Made by a program: the position numbers and the translations under genes. The notes under the pieces were generated by a model. That model was not told the origin of the DNA, did no database searches, and saw only the letters and a list, made by a program, of their open reading frames with translations. Positions 34,201 through 45,372 of a stretch of DNA of 64,000 nucleotides are shown here, one piece after another (position 1 is the stretch's first letter; each line of letters starts with the position of its first letter). This DNA comes from Allium sativum (Eukaryota > Streptophyta > Magnoliopsida > Asparagales > Amaryllidaceae): NCBI GenBank assembly GCA_030737875.1, contig CM060915.1, positions 569,702,577-569,766,576 on the forward strand. Reading direction: 5' to 3'.

Positions 34201-37200
34201 ATGGATACTAGAGCAAGAACAGCCCGAGGCAGAGCCTGAGGTGGAGCTTGAGGCGGGGCTAGAGGAGGAGCCCGAGTAGGAGCTGGAGGGCAAGCTAGAG
34301 ACGAGACACCCATCACTCAGGAACAACATAATTCGAAGGTCGTAGTCGAACCACCTCCACCTCCACAGCCTTTCGATTTGGAGAGAATGTCAAAGAAATT
34401 CAAAAACCTTGGAGGTGTACCTTTCACGGGGCGAGAGTCTGCGATTCAGGCAGAAGCATGGCTTAAAGATTGCAAAAAGATCTCAGAGGGCTTGGAATTG
34501 GAAGATCAGCGAAAGCGTTACCTGGCAGTTTGGCAACTAAAAGAGGAAGCAGGGCATTGGTGGGATACGATCAAAATCTGCAATGACGTGGCCAATATGT
34601 TTTGGGCCAGATTTAAGGAGCTTTTCAATGAGAAGTATATACCCCCACAAGCTAGAGAGCGCCTGCGCGAGCAGTTCGTTAACCTACAGCAAGGGAATAT
34701 GACTGTTTCTGAGTATGTGAGGAAGTTTGATGAGCTTTCACGATATGCTCCTAATTTGATTCAAGATCTGGTAGAGAAGAATAAGAAATTTATCAAGGGG
34801 CTGTCCAAGAAATATTTGAACCGAGTCACTGCCCATATTAAGCTTCCTTTCAATGAAGTAGTAGAGATGGCGTGCCGCTATGAGGAAAATGATGAGTCTG
34901 GACCGCAAGATAGAGGGAAAAGTCTAGGCAACAACCAGAAGGAACAGGCTAACAAGAAACAGGAGGCGAGCAATTCTTCTACAGCTAAACCCCAAGGGAA
35001 GAAGAGGGATAGGAGCAAGGTGACCTGCTATAACCGCGGCAAGATTGGGCATTTTGATTACGAGTGTAGAGCACCTAAAAGGGTCAAGAGAAATGATTCA
35101 GGCCCTAGTCAGAACCGTGGACAGAATCCCCAGAACCGTGGTCAGAATTCTCAGAATCGTGGTCAGAACCCCAGGAACACCCAAGATTGCTATAACTGCC
35201 GTAAGCTGGGGCACTTTGCTAGAAATTGTCCCCTGTTGAAGAAAACCGAAGTGGCACATGTTTATGAGGGAGCAGTTGCACCAGCTTCGACTGAGGGGCC
35301 TGATAAACCCGATGTCTTAGGAGGTACGCTTAATATTAAGAACATCCCTATTACTGTCTTATTTGATACTGGTGCTACACGAAGCTTTATTTCTAATGAT
35401 GCGATTAAAAAGTTGAAACTGAAACCAAGGAAACTCAAAAATTTGATTAGAGCTAATAGCCCGATAGGAGGTTCTCTTATTCTTGATCAGTATTGTAGAG
35501 TACCTGTTTCTTATTCTCGCTGCAAATTTCCCTTTGACTTGATCGTTATGAGTTTCTCCGGCTATGATGTCATTCTTGGAATAGATTGGCTGACAAAATA
35601 TGAGGCCGAAGTACAATGTGCCGAAAGAATTGTCAAAGTTAAAACTAATCTCGGAAATGTATGTATCCCCTGCCATGGCTCAGCCACCGACAGGAAAGCA
35701 TTCTGGTCTTCTCTAGAAGTTACCCCTACTTCTATTGAGGATATCCCTGTCGTCAAAGATTACGCTGATGTTTTCAAAGAAGTTGAGGGCCTACCTCCGC
35801 ATAGAGAAATCAGCTTCCGAATTGATTTAGCACCATATGCAAGGCCTGTCGTACATCCCATTCGGAGAATGTCGCCAAAAGAAAGAGAGGAGCTGAAAAA
35901 TCAAAACAAGCAGCTTTTGTGGAAGGATCTGATCAGGCCCACCTTCTCAGAATGGGGAGCAGCAGTGGTGTTCGTCCCAAAATCGGACGGTACTCTCAGG
36001 CTATGTGTAGACTACCGTGATCTCAACAAACAAACTATGAAGAACAAATACCCACTGCCTCGTATTGATGACTTGCTTGACCGCTTACATGGGGCACGAG
36101 TATTCTCTAGGATGTACCAAGCTACAGGCTTCCATCAACTTCGCATTGCAGAGGAGTGTGTGCCTTTAACTGCTTTCAGAGGACCAGACATCTTTTATGA
36201 ATGGCTAGTAATGCCCTTCGGTCTATGTAATGCTCCGGCATATTTTGTTGACCTGATGAATAGAGTATTCAGAGATGTTTTAAATAAATTTGTGCTCGTG
36301 TTCATCGATGACATCCTCATCTTTTCTAAATCCACTGCTGAGCACGAACAGCATCTGAGAGAAGTCTTAGAGATTTTGCGAAGAAATGTGCTGAAAGCAA
36401 AATTTTCTAAATGCATACTCTAGCAAGAAGAGGTGAAATTCCTCGGCCATGTTGTATCAAGGGAAGGCATCTCAGTAGATCCAGGAAAGATCTCAGCCAT
36501 CCAAGAATGGAAGCAGCCTAGAACTCCCACGGAGGTCAGAAGTTTCTTGGGACTGGCCTGCTATTATCGGAAATTTGTCAAAGATTTTTAGAAGGTAGCT
36601 TGCCTATTGACAAACCTGACCAAGAAGCATACGAAATTCAACTGGACACCGGAATGCGAGACAGCTTTCCAAGAGCTAAAGAAGAGGTTGACCAATTGTC
36701 CTGTGTTGACCATCATATATGGCAATCAGGATTTGAAGGTCTGGACCGACGCTTCTAAGCAAGGTTGTTTCTTTTATAAATTAACATGTCAGAGATAACA
36801 TTTTTCCTTTGATGTCAAATCTCATTTTAACATGTTATCCTTTATTTATTTAAGGTATTGGTGCGGTGCTAATGCAAAGAGGTAGAGTAGTCGCATATGC
36901 TAGCCGCCAACTGAAACCGCATGAGAAGAATTATGTCACGCATGACCTTGAACTAATGGCCATTGTGTTTGCTCTTAAAATATGGAGGCATTATCTTTTG
37001 GGTGAAAAGTTTGAAATTTACACGGATCACAAATCCTTGAAGCACCTTATTACCTAAAAAGATTTGAATATGAGGCAGCAGCGCTGGGTCGAATTTCTTG
37101 CATCATATGACCTGGATATCCTATACACTCCGGGAAAAGCCAACGTTGTAGCCGATGCACTCAGTAGAAAGAATGCAGAATGCAACAATCTCATTATCGC

Positions 37201-38667
37201 CAATCTCATTATCACTCCTACTCTGATTGGTAAAATTTCTGCTCTTCAGAAGAATGATGAATTTATTCAGAAGCTTTATGAGCGAATTCGTAAAGGCGAG
37301 GCCTCAAGTTTCCAGATTGACGATAACAGGACCCTTAGATTGCAAGGGCGAATTTGTGTGCCAGACATTGCTGAGCTAAAAAGAGAAGTGATGGATGAGT
37401 GCCACAAATCAAAAATCAGCGTCCATCCATGTGTAAACAAAATGTACCATGATCTTAAGCGCACCTTTTGGTGGAAATGGATGAAGAGGGATATTTCTAT
37501 TTATGTGGCTAGATGTCCCACTTGTCAGCAAGTTAAAAGTGATCAACAGAAACTGGCAGGTTTGTTGCAACCGCTAGGAGTTCCTGGTTGGAAGTGGGAG
37601 GAAATTTCTATGGACTTTATAGATGGCTTGCCCCGAAGCAGAAAAGGCAACGATAGCATATGGGTGATTGTTGACCGCTTAACAAAGTCTGCCCATTTCA
37701 TCCTTGTTCGGTCCAATAGAACAGCTCGTAGTTTGGCACAGCTTTATCTTAAAGAGATAGTCAGACTTTATGGGGTTCCCAAAAGCATTGTCAGTGATCG
37801 GGATCCATTATTTACCAGCAAATTCTGGGAAGCTTTTCTAGAAGAGCTTGGGACCAAGTTAAACCTGAGCTCTGCCTATCACCCTCAGACGGATGGCCAG
37901 ACTGAGAGGGTGAATCGGGTTTTGGAAGACTTATTGCATGCTTGCATCCTTGATTATGGCGGTTCATGGGAGGACCACTTGCACTTGGTGGAGTTTTCCT
38001 ATAATAATAGTTACCAAGCAAGTTTGGGGATGTCACCATTTAAATTACTTTATGGCAGGCCATGCAGATCTCCGGCATGCTGGGTGGAGTCAGGAAATCG
38101 ACTAGTCTTGGGCCCCGATATGGTTCGTGAAGCATCTGATAAGGTTGACTTGATTAAGAAGCGCTTGTTAACTGCTCAGAGCCGACAAAAGAGCTATGCA
38201 GACCAGCGAAGAAGAAATCTAGAATTCGCTGTGGGTGATCGAGTATACTTGAAGGTTTCTCCTTTGAGAGGCGTGATTCGTTTTGGGAAGACGGGAAAGT
38301 TGGCACGAGATTCATTGGTCCATTCCCTATTCTCGAAAGGATTGGTACTCTCGCTTATAGAGTGCAGCTGCCTGACTGGTTGCAAGGGGTGCATGATGTA
38401 TTTCATGTGTCTTAACTCCGCAAGCATGTGCACGATCCAGATCTGATTGAGGATAAACTAAACCAACAGGTCCTAGATATTGCTCCAAATCTGACAGTGA
38501 GGAAGGACTCGATTAAGATCATTGGGAAAGAAACCAAAATCTTAAGGAACAAGAAGATCAACTTAGTCAAGGTTCAATGGAGTGGGGATCCTAGAGACAG
38601 TACTTAGGAGACGGAGGATAGCATCAAAAAGGCTTACCCCAAGTGCAGAGTGGATATCTCCGAGTAA
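34201..38667 (+). pseudogene. Degenerate gag-pol polyprotein with chromodomain, element A
   Basis: A single frame starts at ATG 34201. The capsid-like Gag (34378-34830) is followed by two zinc knuckles (near 35026, with the second Cys replaced by Arg, and 35190, CX2CX4HX4C intact) separated by NRGQN repeats. Next come aspartic protease ([10 protein letters not shown], 35359), RT (CVDYRDLNK near 36004; FIDDILIFS, 36301), RNase H (TDAS, THDLE, TDHKSL, VADALSR all present), integrase (HHCC finger about 37390-37530; Asp, Asp, Glu at about 37615, 37798 and 37928) and a chromodomain-like end (LVKVQW..., about 38560-38640). Breaks: TGA at 34237 and 34249, TAG 36421, TAG 36589, TAA 37055, a one-base loss near 38305, TAA 38413 and TAG 38605. 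The RT motif usually holding the first catalytic Asp reads SRMYQATG, with Tyr instead. The frame jump at 36764-36854 looks like an intron, not damage. The natural stop is 38665-38667. Confidence 0.92.
36764..36854 (+). other. Putative 91-nt spliceosomal intron within RNase H of A
   Basis: The RNase H frame is exact up to CAAG at 36763 and resumes exactly with GTATTGG at 36855, in a different frame. The 91 bp between start GTTGTT, are T-rich and AT-rich, and end TTTATTTAAG. They therefore have GT...AG borders, a pyrimidine-rich 3' end and a possible branch site (TTTTAAC near 36821). Removal keeps the codon for the conserved Gly and the frame. A non-intron insertion is the alternative, but exact borders and frame restoration argue for splicing. 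Confidence 0.7.
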
Positions 38668-38734
38668 CTCTTGTACTGAGGTACGTTTATTTCAATTTAC
38701 ATTTTCCATCTTGGTTCCTACTTTTCTTTGTTTC

Positions 38735-38769
38735 CTTTTCGAGGAAGAAAATTCTTAAGTGGGGGAGAT
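38735..38769 (+). other. Polypurine tract and degenerate upstream hairpin of A
   Basis: AAGTGGGGGAGA lies directly before the 3' LTR (tract about 38757-38768). CTTTTCG-AGGA at 38735-38745 matches the hairpin of B and C, but its 3' arm has two mismatches in A. Confidence 0.85.
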
Positions 38770-41700
38770 TGTAACGACCAGAAAATCCGAACCAATTTTA
38801 ATTTTTTATTTTGGATTGTTTGGTGGGAAAATGTGGCAGAAATTAAAATTTTCATTTTTAAATAACATTAAAGCCAATGAAAATAGACAATTTTCAAACG
38901 ATCTCTATTTTTGACGAAACCACTTTTGTTGGAACCGGAATGTTGAATTATTGCTAGGTTTCAATTTTTAGAATTTTTCGATTTAATATGTGAGCGTGGC
39001 GAAGGAAAATGTGTTTGGTCGATTACAGTCAAATTTAATTGACTGAAAAATAGCCATTTTTCAAACAGTGTCAGAATTCGATGAAATTAATTTTGTTAGG
39101 ACCGTATCGTCATAACATTGACAAATATATTTTTTTCTGGATTTTTCTGAGTTAGTTTGTGGCCTCGGTGAATTTATTTATGCAGACGTTTTAAATTAAT
39201 AAAGGAATTAAATATTAAATTAAATAATACAGGCCACAGACAGCCGTTTGGGCTGACGGGACCTGTCCCATTGGATCCGAAATATGGGCTATTGGCTAGG
39301 GGCACCTTCTGCTGGACTGAAATTGAAACGGTTTGAAGGATATGTTTTTTTTTGTAAAAATACATTAAAAACAATATAAAAATAGGAAAAACCCTAAAAT
39401 TAAATACACTATTCATTGCCTTATTCGTAGCCGCCACCCCCTTCATCTATGGCCGAACTTGTCCCTCCCTTCCACCATTAAAATCCTGAAATCCTCTCAT
39501 TGAAACATCCTACTCCTATTGGGGTTTTTGTAGAGGACCTTCTCCTCCACACATCCGTACGGTGAACCCCCCTGTAGTCGCCTGTAGCATCCGCCACGAG
39601 GCCCCAAAGTTCGTCGCATCTCGCCGCCGTGGGCCCCCTAGAGCTCGACCGAGCTGCGCCAGACTACCCCCCTCGTGCGCCTCTCCAAGCTCCCCATCGT
39701 GACGCCCTCCGATCAGCACCTCGACCCCTGTACGGCCAACGAACCCGAACCCTAGTTTTGAACACTAGGTGAAAGCAAACGGCCGATCTTTTTATTTGGA
39801 GAAGAAAGGGTATTTTTTAATTAATTTATTAATTAATTAATTTAAATTGTTTTAAAACTTCAATTAACCATATCTAACTCGTTTTAACTCGAAATTCGAT
39901 GATTTCAGCGGCGTTGTGATCCTATTGACAAGATCTACGACTCTGAACTGAAACGGGACCATTCTGAACAGTCTGAATTTTGGCCAAAATCTTCAACGAC
40001 TGTGAGATTTCTGAATTTGAATAATTAAATAATTTAATTATATTCGATCAGTTGAATCATTGTATGTTATTTCTGATCTGTTATGTGGTGATTGTTGTAT
40101 AGTTGAATTATATTCGTTGTGATATCATGTTATAGTATGTCAGTTTGGATCTGTAAAATTCTGATGTAATCATAATAAAGTTCCCATCTTTTTATTTTTA
40201 TTTTTATTTTATTCCTTTCTATTAAAGTTGAATTTTTATTTTGAAACAAAAAGCAAAGTTAGAATTTTAATTTGATTAACAAAATATAATAAAGTTTTGA
40301 TCTTTTGTTTTTGAAACAAAATATAATAAAGTTTTGATCTTTTGTCTTAAAAGATTTGATCTTTTATTTTGAGATATTATAAATAAAGATTTGATCTTTT
40401 ATTTGGATTTATAAAATAAAAGAAAGTTGGATTTATATAATAAACAAAGATTTGATCTTTTGTTCTTATTTATAAAATAAATAAAGTTCACATATTTTGT
40501 TTGATTTCACAAAATAATGGTGGGACCATTTATTTTGATTCATGGAAATTATACACCCGATCATATGTTGTCGTTGTTGTGATGACACAAAATTTCATCG
40601 TTATGTTAATTTAGTTGTAATGACACAAAATTCATCGTTATGTTGTCGTTGTTGTAATGACACAAAATTTCATCGTTATGTTAATTTAGTTGTAATGACA
40701 CAAAATTTCATCATTATGTTAATTTAGTTGTAATAACACAAAATTCATCGTTATGTTGTCGTTGTTGGGATGACACAAAATTTTCATAGTTATGTTAATT
40801 TAGTTGAAATGTATCAAAATTTCATCGTTATGTCTATTTAGTTGAATGAACATACTTTGGAGTTGGGTTGAAAATTGAAACTTAGAAAAATAATAGAACA
40901 TTTACATTTTTCTTTATAAAAGAAAATATTTACATTTTCAATGTAAAAGAAAAGAAAAGAAAGTATTTACATTTTTTTTCAATGTAAAAAAGAACAATAA
41001 AAAGAGAATTTACATATGTAAATAAAAACAATAAATAGAGAATTTACATTTTTCTATTGTAATAAAGTGTAATAGGAAATTTACATTTTTCTATTGTAAT
41101 AAAGAGAGATAGAAAATTTACATTTTTCTATGTTAAAATATAAGATTTACATTTTCCTTTGTGAAGATGAAAGATTTACAATTTTTCTATGTAATAATGA
41201 AAGGTTCACATCCTTCAATGCAAAAGAATTTACATTTTTCATTATCAAAGAAAAAGAGATGAAACATTTACATTTTCTAAAAAGGTACATTTGTGTGTTA
41301 TAAAAATGAAATAGGATAAAAGTTCATTTTTTTTATGTTATAAAAAAAATGAAGTAGGATAAAAGTTCATTTGTATGTTGTTAAAAAGGGAATAGGATAA
41401 AGAGCTCATTTTTATAACAAATAGTATAAAAAGTTCATTTTTATGTCTTTAAAACAAATAGTATAAAAGAACATTTTTATAACTAAAGAAAAGAGTACAT
41501 TTTAAAACATCATTTTTGTCGCATTAGAATTGGCGAACAAAAATGTCATTTTTGTTACATTTTAAAACATCATTTTTGTCGCATTAGAATTGGCAAACAA
41601 AAATGTCATTTTTGTTGAATATAAAATTATACATCGTAGTAAACATCATTTTTGTCGCATTAGAATTGGCGGATAAAAATGTTATTTCCATAGAATAATA

Positions 41701-43721
41701 GGAATGGATTTTAATAAGGGAAATCACCAGATAGTTTATATATAAATATAAAATATAAAATTTAACGAAACGAGAGCGGCAGTTCACGTATCGACAATCT
41801 TAACTTCAAACGATTATATAGAAAGATCCGACCGTTGGATTTTCCCAAAACTGGAACCCTTAGGACCGCTTTGGGAAGAGCTTTCCAATGATAAAAATTT
41901 AAACAAAATCCGACAGTTAGATTTTAAGATATGTGTAAATCAAATTCTGGTAAAAACAACGCCAAAACCGCCCATTGACCCGAAACGTCATTTATTTATT
42001 TCGAGCTATTTTTAATAAATAAAAATAGAGATAAATAGTTATAAATATATATGAAATGTTTTAAATTATAATTATGCGACAATTATTTGAAAAGGCTTAG
42101 TTTAACTCATTTCAAATAATTGCACGGCGAATAAATCAAAGATGTAAGAAGACGATGGTTGAAGACCGGCGATCTTCACATCGAATGGACGATGACTTTT
42201 GATACCTTGGACTGACTTTCTCCCAGGACTGGGTTGAAGCGGTAATTGTCCGGACGTGTGTGTTGGTCGTGCGGATAAGCGAGCGCCTTTTTGGTGTCTC
42301 CGGTTTCGTTCAGACCCAGAACGGACTTGTAAATGGATGCGCGTAGGGCGTTGAAATTCACTTCATGTAATTAAATCGATTTGTATTAATATATGTCTGT
42401 TTGGTGGTGGAAAATCTATTCTCTGCTTAACACCCGGATACGTAGTAATAGTTATCGATAACTGGCCTTGTGATCAATGATCAAGGCTTTGTTGAAAATC
42501 AGGCCTTGTGATCGATGATCAAAGCATAGCCTGTTTAGGCACAACTTTGTGTGTAACGTGACTTCGCGAGCCTCACACCCCGGTATGAGTCAAAAATGGG
42601 ATATGGACCGTAGGGAGTGCATACGTTTCTTTCTAGCTAGAAGTGGTGTTTGGGCTTTAACATGGCCCAACATTTTACTATGTGGATTATGGATTGAGGT
42701 ACCTCGTTTTTATAGGCCGGAAGTGGTCATATTATAGGTCCAAAGGGGTCGGGAAACGTATGTTCAGGAATTGCCAATCCACTACCGTTAGGTGGGGACC
42801 GGCCCTACCGTTCCAAGGGTTGCCCATAGGTGTGATCCTGAGGCATTTGCTAGAGTGTCTCGAATCGGAAGAGGACGATTCCTAGCCTCGACTTCATGAC
42901 AGAAACCCAATTCCCAATACGATAACATTTCGGTTTTGATTGTAAATTTATGTACGACGACATAGTAGGATGGGGTACTATGCCGTCTAGGATTGATATA
43001 TTTAAATTTGAAGTATTTTAATATTGCCTAGGCACTAATAATAATATTAAAATATTACTTTTCACGTATTAAGCATATTTGATCGTCATAAGGGAAAACT
43101 CTATCCTCCTGTGTGCGTTGCATTATGTGATAGGATCTGAGTCTTATGATGATTTCATTTTTTTTAAAAGTCATTTCGCTGTTTTATATAAACTTTATAA
43201 AATATTGCACTGGCAATCCTATGGAGTAAACCCGTTCCGCGTTAGTGGCGTGGCCCTGAGATTTGCCCCGTAGATAGATAATTTAGTTAAGAATTCTCAC
43301 ACCAGTCCTACGACTGACTCGTAGTTTGTTTCACTTTTGCAAACTCGGGTGCCCTCTTTCCACGGGCAGCCAATTGACAGGTTCAGGTGATACATTCTGT
43401 TTGGAGCTTGCTTGGACGGAAGAAGTAGAATGCCTTTTCTCTAGTTTTATCTTGCTTTGAGACATTTTTCCATCTTTTTTTTTGATGTATGTAGTGGAAT
43501 TTGGAATTTATTTCCTTATCTTTTGAGACTTACTGTATTGCTAAGTGGATCCTGTAAAACTGCATGCTCTGATGTTCTGTTGTGATGTTGATGACCTTTT
43601 ATTTCCGTTGAAATCTTTATGTGTTATGCTCTTTCTCTGAGATCTGTTTATTGTTGTAATTATGTTGTATTCTAAAATGATTATCCTTGCTTTCGGTCAA
43701 CGGAAGTTTGGGGTCATCACA
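38770..43721 (+). repeat. 3' LTR of element A
   Basis: It starts TGTAACGACCAG and ends GTCATCACA, followed by the target duplication AATTA. It is collinear with 28919-33937 and differs by scattered substitutions and repeat-number changes. It contains the second copy of the five-helix block (42956-43368). In that copy, H1 is extended by GACG/CGTC, and the substitutions in H2 (G at 43085) and H3 (T at 43246) still allow G-U pairing. Confidence 0.93.
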
Positions 43722-44644
43722 AATTAGAGGTTCGATAGAACCGGCTAACATATAGTTTATGGTATAACTAATCATTGACGGATGACCGGCCCTGCAGGAT
43801 CCTAAGGTGCAGTTGCGGCTGAATCCTGGGCACAGTGCTTGTGTGTCCTTAATATGCACAGGACGATCCCTAAGCCTTGGTTCATAGATGGAATCCAACT
43901 TCTGATACGACACTTGTACGGTTTTAGTTGTAGAACCTAGTATTTGGCGACGTAATATAATGGTACCAACGCCGCCTATGATTGATACATTTATATTCGA
44001 AATTGATTCCTACACTATTCACTAGTAATAATAAAAGATGATTTTCGCGTACCAAGCATGTTTGACCATTATAAGGTAAAACTCTTTCCTCCGGCCCACG
44101 CTTGCATTGTGTGATGGGACTTGAGTCTTATAATGGTTTCATTGTCTAAAAAGCATTGCGTTGTTTTATGCACTATATTCTTGGGAGGAAACCCGTTCCG
44201 CATTATCGGCGTGGTCCCTTGATTTACCCAACTTTAAAATCAAACTTAGTAACTGTTTTAGTTCTCATACCAGTCCCATGACTGACCTGGAGTTTATTGT
44301 TTTAACCTAAACTCTGGGTGCCCTTATTTTCCACACGGGCAGCTAGTAGTTTTGGTTTTCGCAGATACTTATTTCCAGCAGGATTCTTGGTTGAAGCTTA
44401 AAGCTATGTCCAAAACATTTATTATATTTTCCACTATGCTTTGTATTATTTTCCACTGCATTGTAAATTATTAAATCTCTGATATTGTATTTCCTATGTG
44501 TAATATTTATTCATCTCTGTAACATTCTTGTACTCTGATGTAATTGTTGTAAAAGCAATAAAAATTTCTTTTATTTGTGTTTTGATTTGTCATGTTCTCA
44601 TAACAATCTGGACTTTCCCGAAAGAGCGAGTTTGGGTCGTTTCA
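43722..44644 (+). repeat. 5' LTR of element B, second part
   Basis: The LTR resumes after the AATTA target duplication of A and ends in GGGTCGTTTCA at 44644, just before the primer site. It carries the five-helix block of B. Confidence 0.88.
43946..44341 (+). other. Five-helix conserved block, LTR of B
   Basis: H1 GGCGACGT with ACGCCGCC (43946-43953 and 43969-43976, one A-C mismatch), H2 ACCATTATAAG with CTTATAATGGT (44065-44075 and 44127-44137, 11 pairs), H3 CCG with CGG (44198-44209), H4 CAGTC-CCAT-GACTG (44271-44284), and H5 TGCCC with GGGCA (44319-44341). Confidence 0.75.
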
Positions 44645-45372
44645 AAGTGGTATCAGAGCTTTGGTTTTACAAAGCTAGAGAACAAAACACATTAGAACCA
44701 AACAAAAGAATTCATCAGAGATTGGATTAGTATTGTCCAATAAAAATAACTCGTTAGAGATAGGATCAGCAGTATCCTAGAACGAGTGTAAAGAGTGTTA
44801 TTTTTATAAAATTATATTTGAAAACAAATTATGTTTTTGAAATTTAATCTTACTATACGTATTTGAATATTTATTTTTGAATTTGGACTATCGAGTATAT
44901 AAAGATTTTGAATATACACCTAGCTAGCGTGTATATGAAATCATAAATATTCTGGATAGATATAGATTCACACTCTAGTTGCCCAAAGATAATTCTGGTG
45001 ATTGATTGATCATCATCAGTATTTATGTTCGAGTTTCGAAGGGGGGATAACTATATATTTCCATTTGACTGGTGTGAGAACCAAAACATAGTTAGGATTC
45101 ATTGTTGTGATTTGCACTTAAAATGTGATTTTGAATATATAAATAAAAAATTATATATATATATTTGAAAAATTAATCAACAAATTTATTGATGGTTGTG
45201 ATATGTGATTATCAGTTCAATTAATAAATATTGGAATGATAATTAGTAAAACCAATATATGAACGAATGGTAGAATTAGCCGTAACGAAAATAATGAAAG
45301 TTGAGTTGAATTGTAAAACAACTTTAAGCTCCGTTCCTTTTCGAGGACGAAAAGATTTTAAGTGGGGGAGAT
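44645..45372 (+). mobile_element. Minimal internal region of element B, no coding capacity
   Basis: Only 728 bp lie between the LTRs. It contains the initiator tRNA-Met primer site TGGTATCAGAGC (44648-44659) and the double hairpin P1 ATTGGA/TCCAAT (44721-44741) and P2 CTCGTT/AACGAG with inner TAGGAT/ATCCTA (44750-44786). An AT-rich stretch follows, then the hairpin CTTTTCG-AGGA-CGAAAAG (45337-45354) and the polypurine tract AAGTGGGGGAGA (45360-45371). No ORF of interest is present. This is the bare set of cis signals for reverse transcription. Confidence 0.88.

Larger units (their letters stand above)
28919..43721 (+). mobile_element. Ty3/gypsy chromovirus A (Tekay/Del type), degenerate
   Basis: A complete element inserted in the LTR of B. 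The target duplication AATTA lies at 28914-28918 and 43722-43726. The LTRs are 5019 and 4952 bp and the internal region is 4832 bp. It has an initiator tRNA-Met primer site, one long gag-pol frame and a polypurine tract AGTGGGGGAGA. The order gag, protease, RT, RNase H, integrase, chromodomain places it with the plant chromoviruses. The GARRxxFI-like and NRVLEDLLHAC segments suit the Tekay/Del lineage. Nonsense changes and a frameshift make it non-functional now. Confidence 0.93.

Noticed and set aside
35359..35756. Minus-strand open frames within gag-pol of A
   Set aside because: Shadows of the sense coding region, with no motif of their own.
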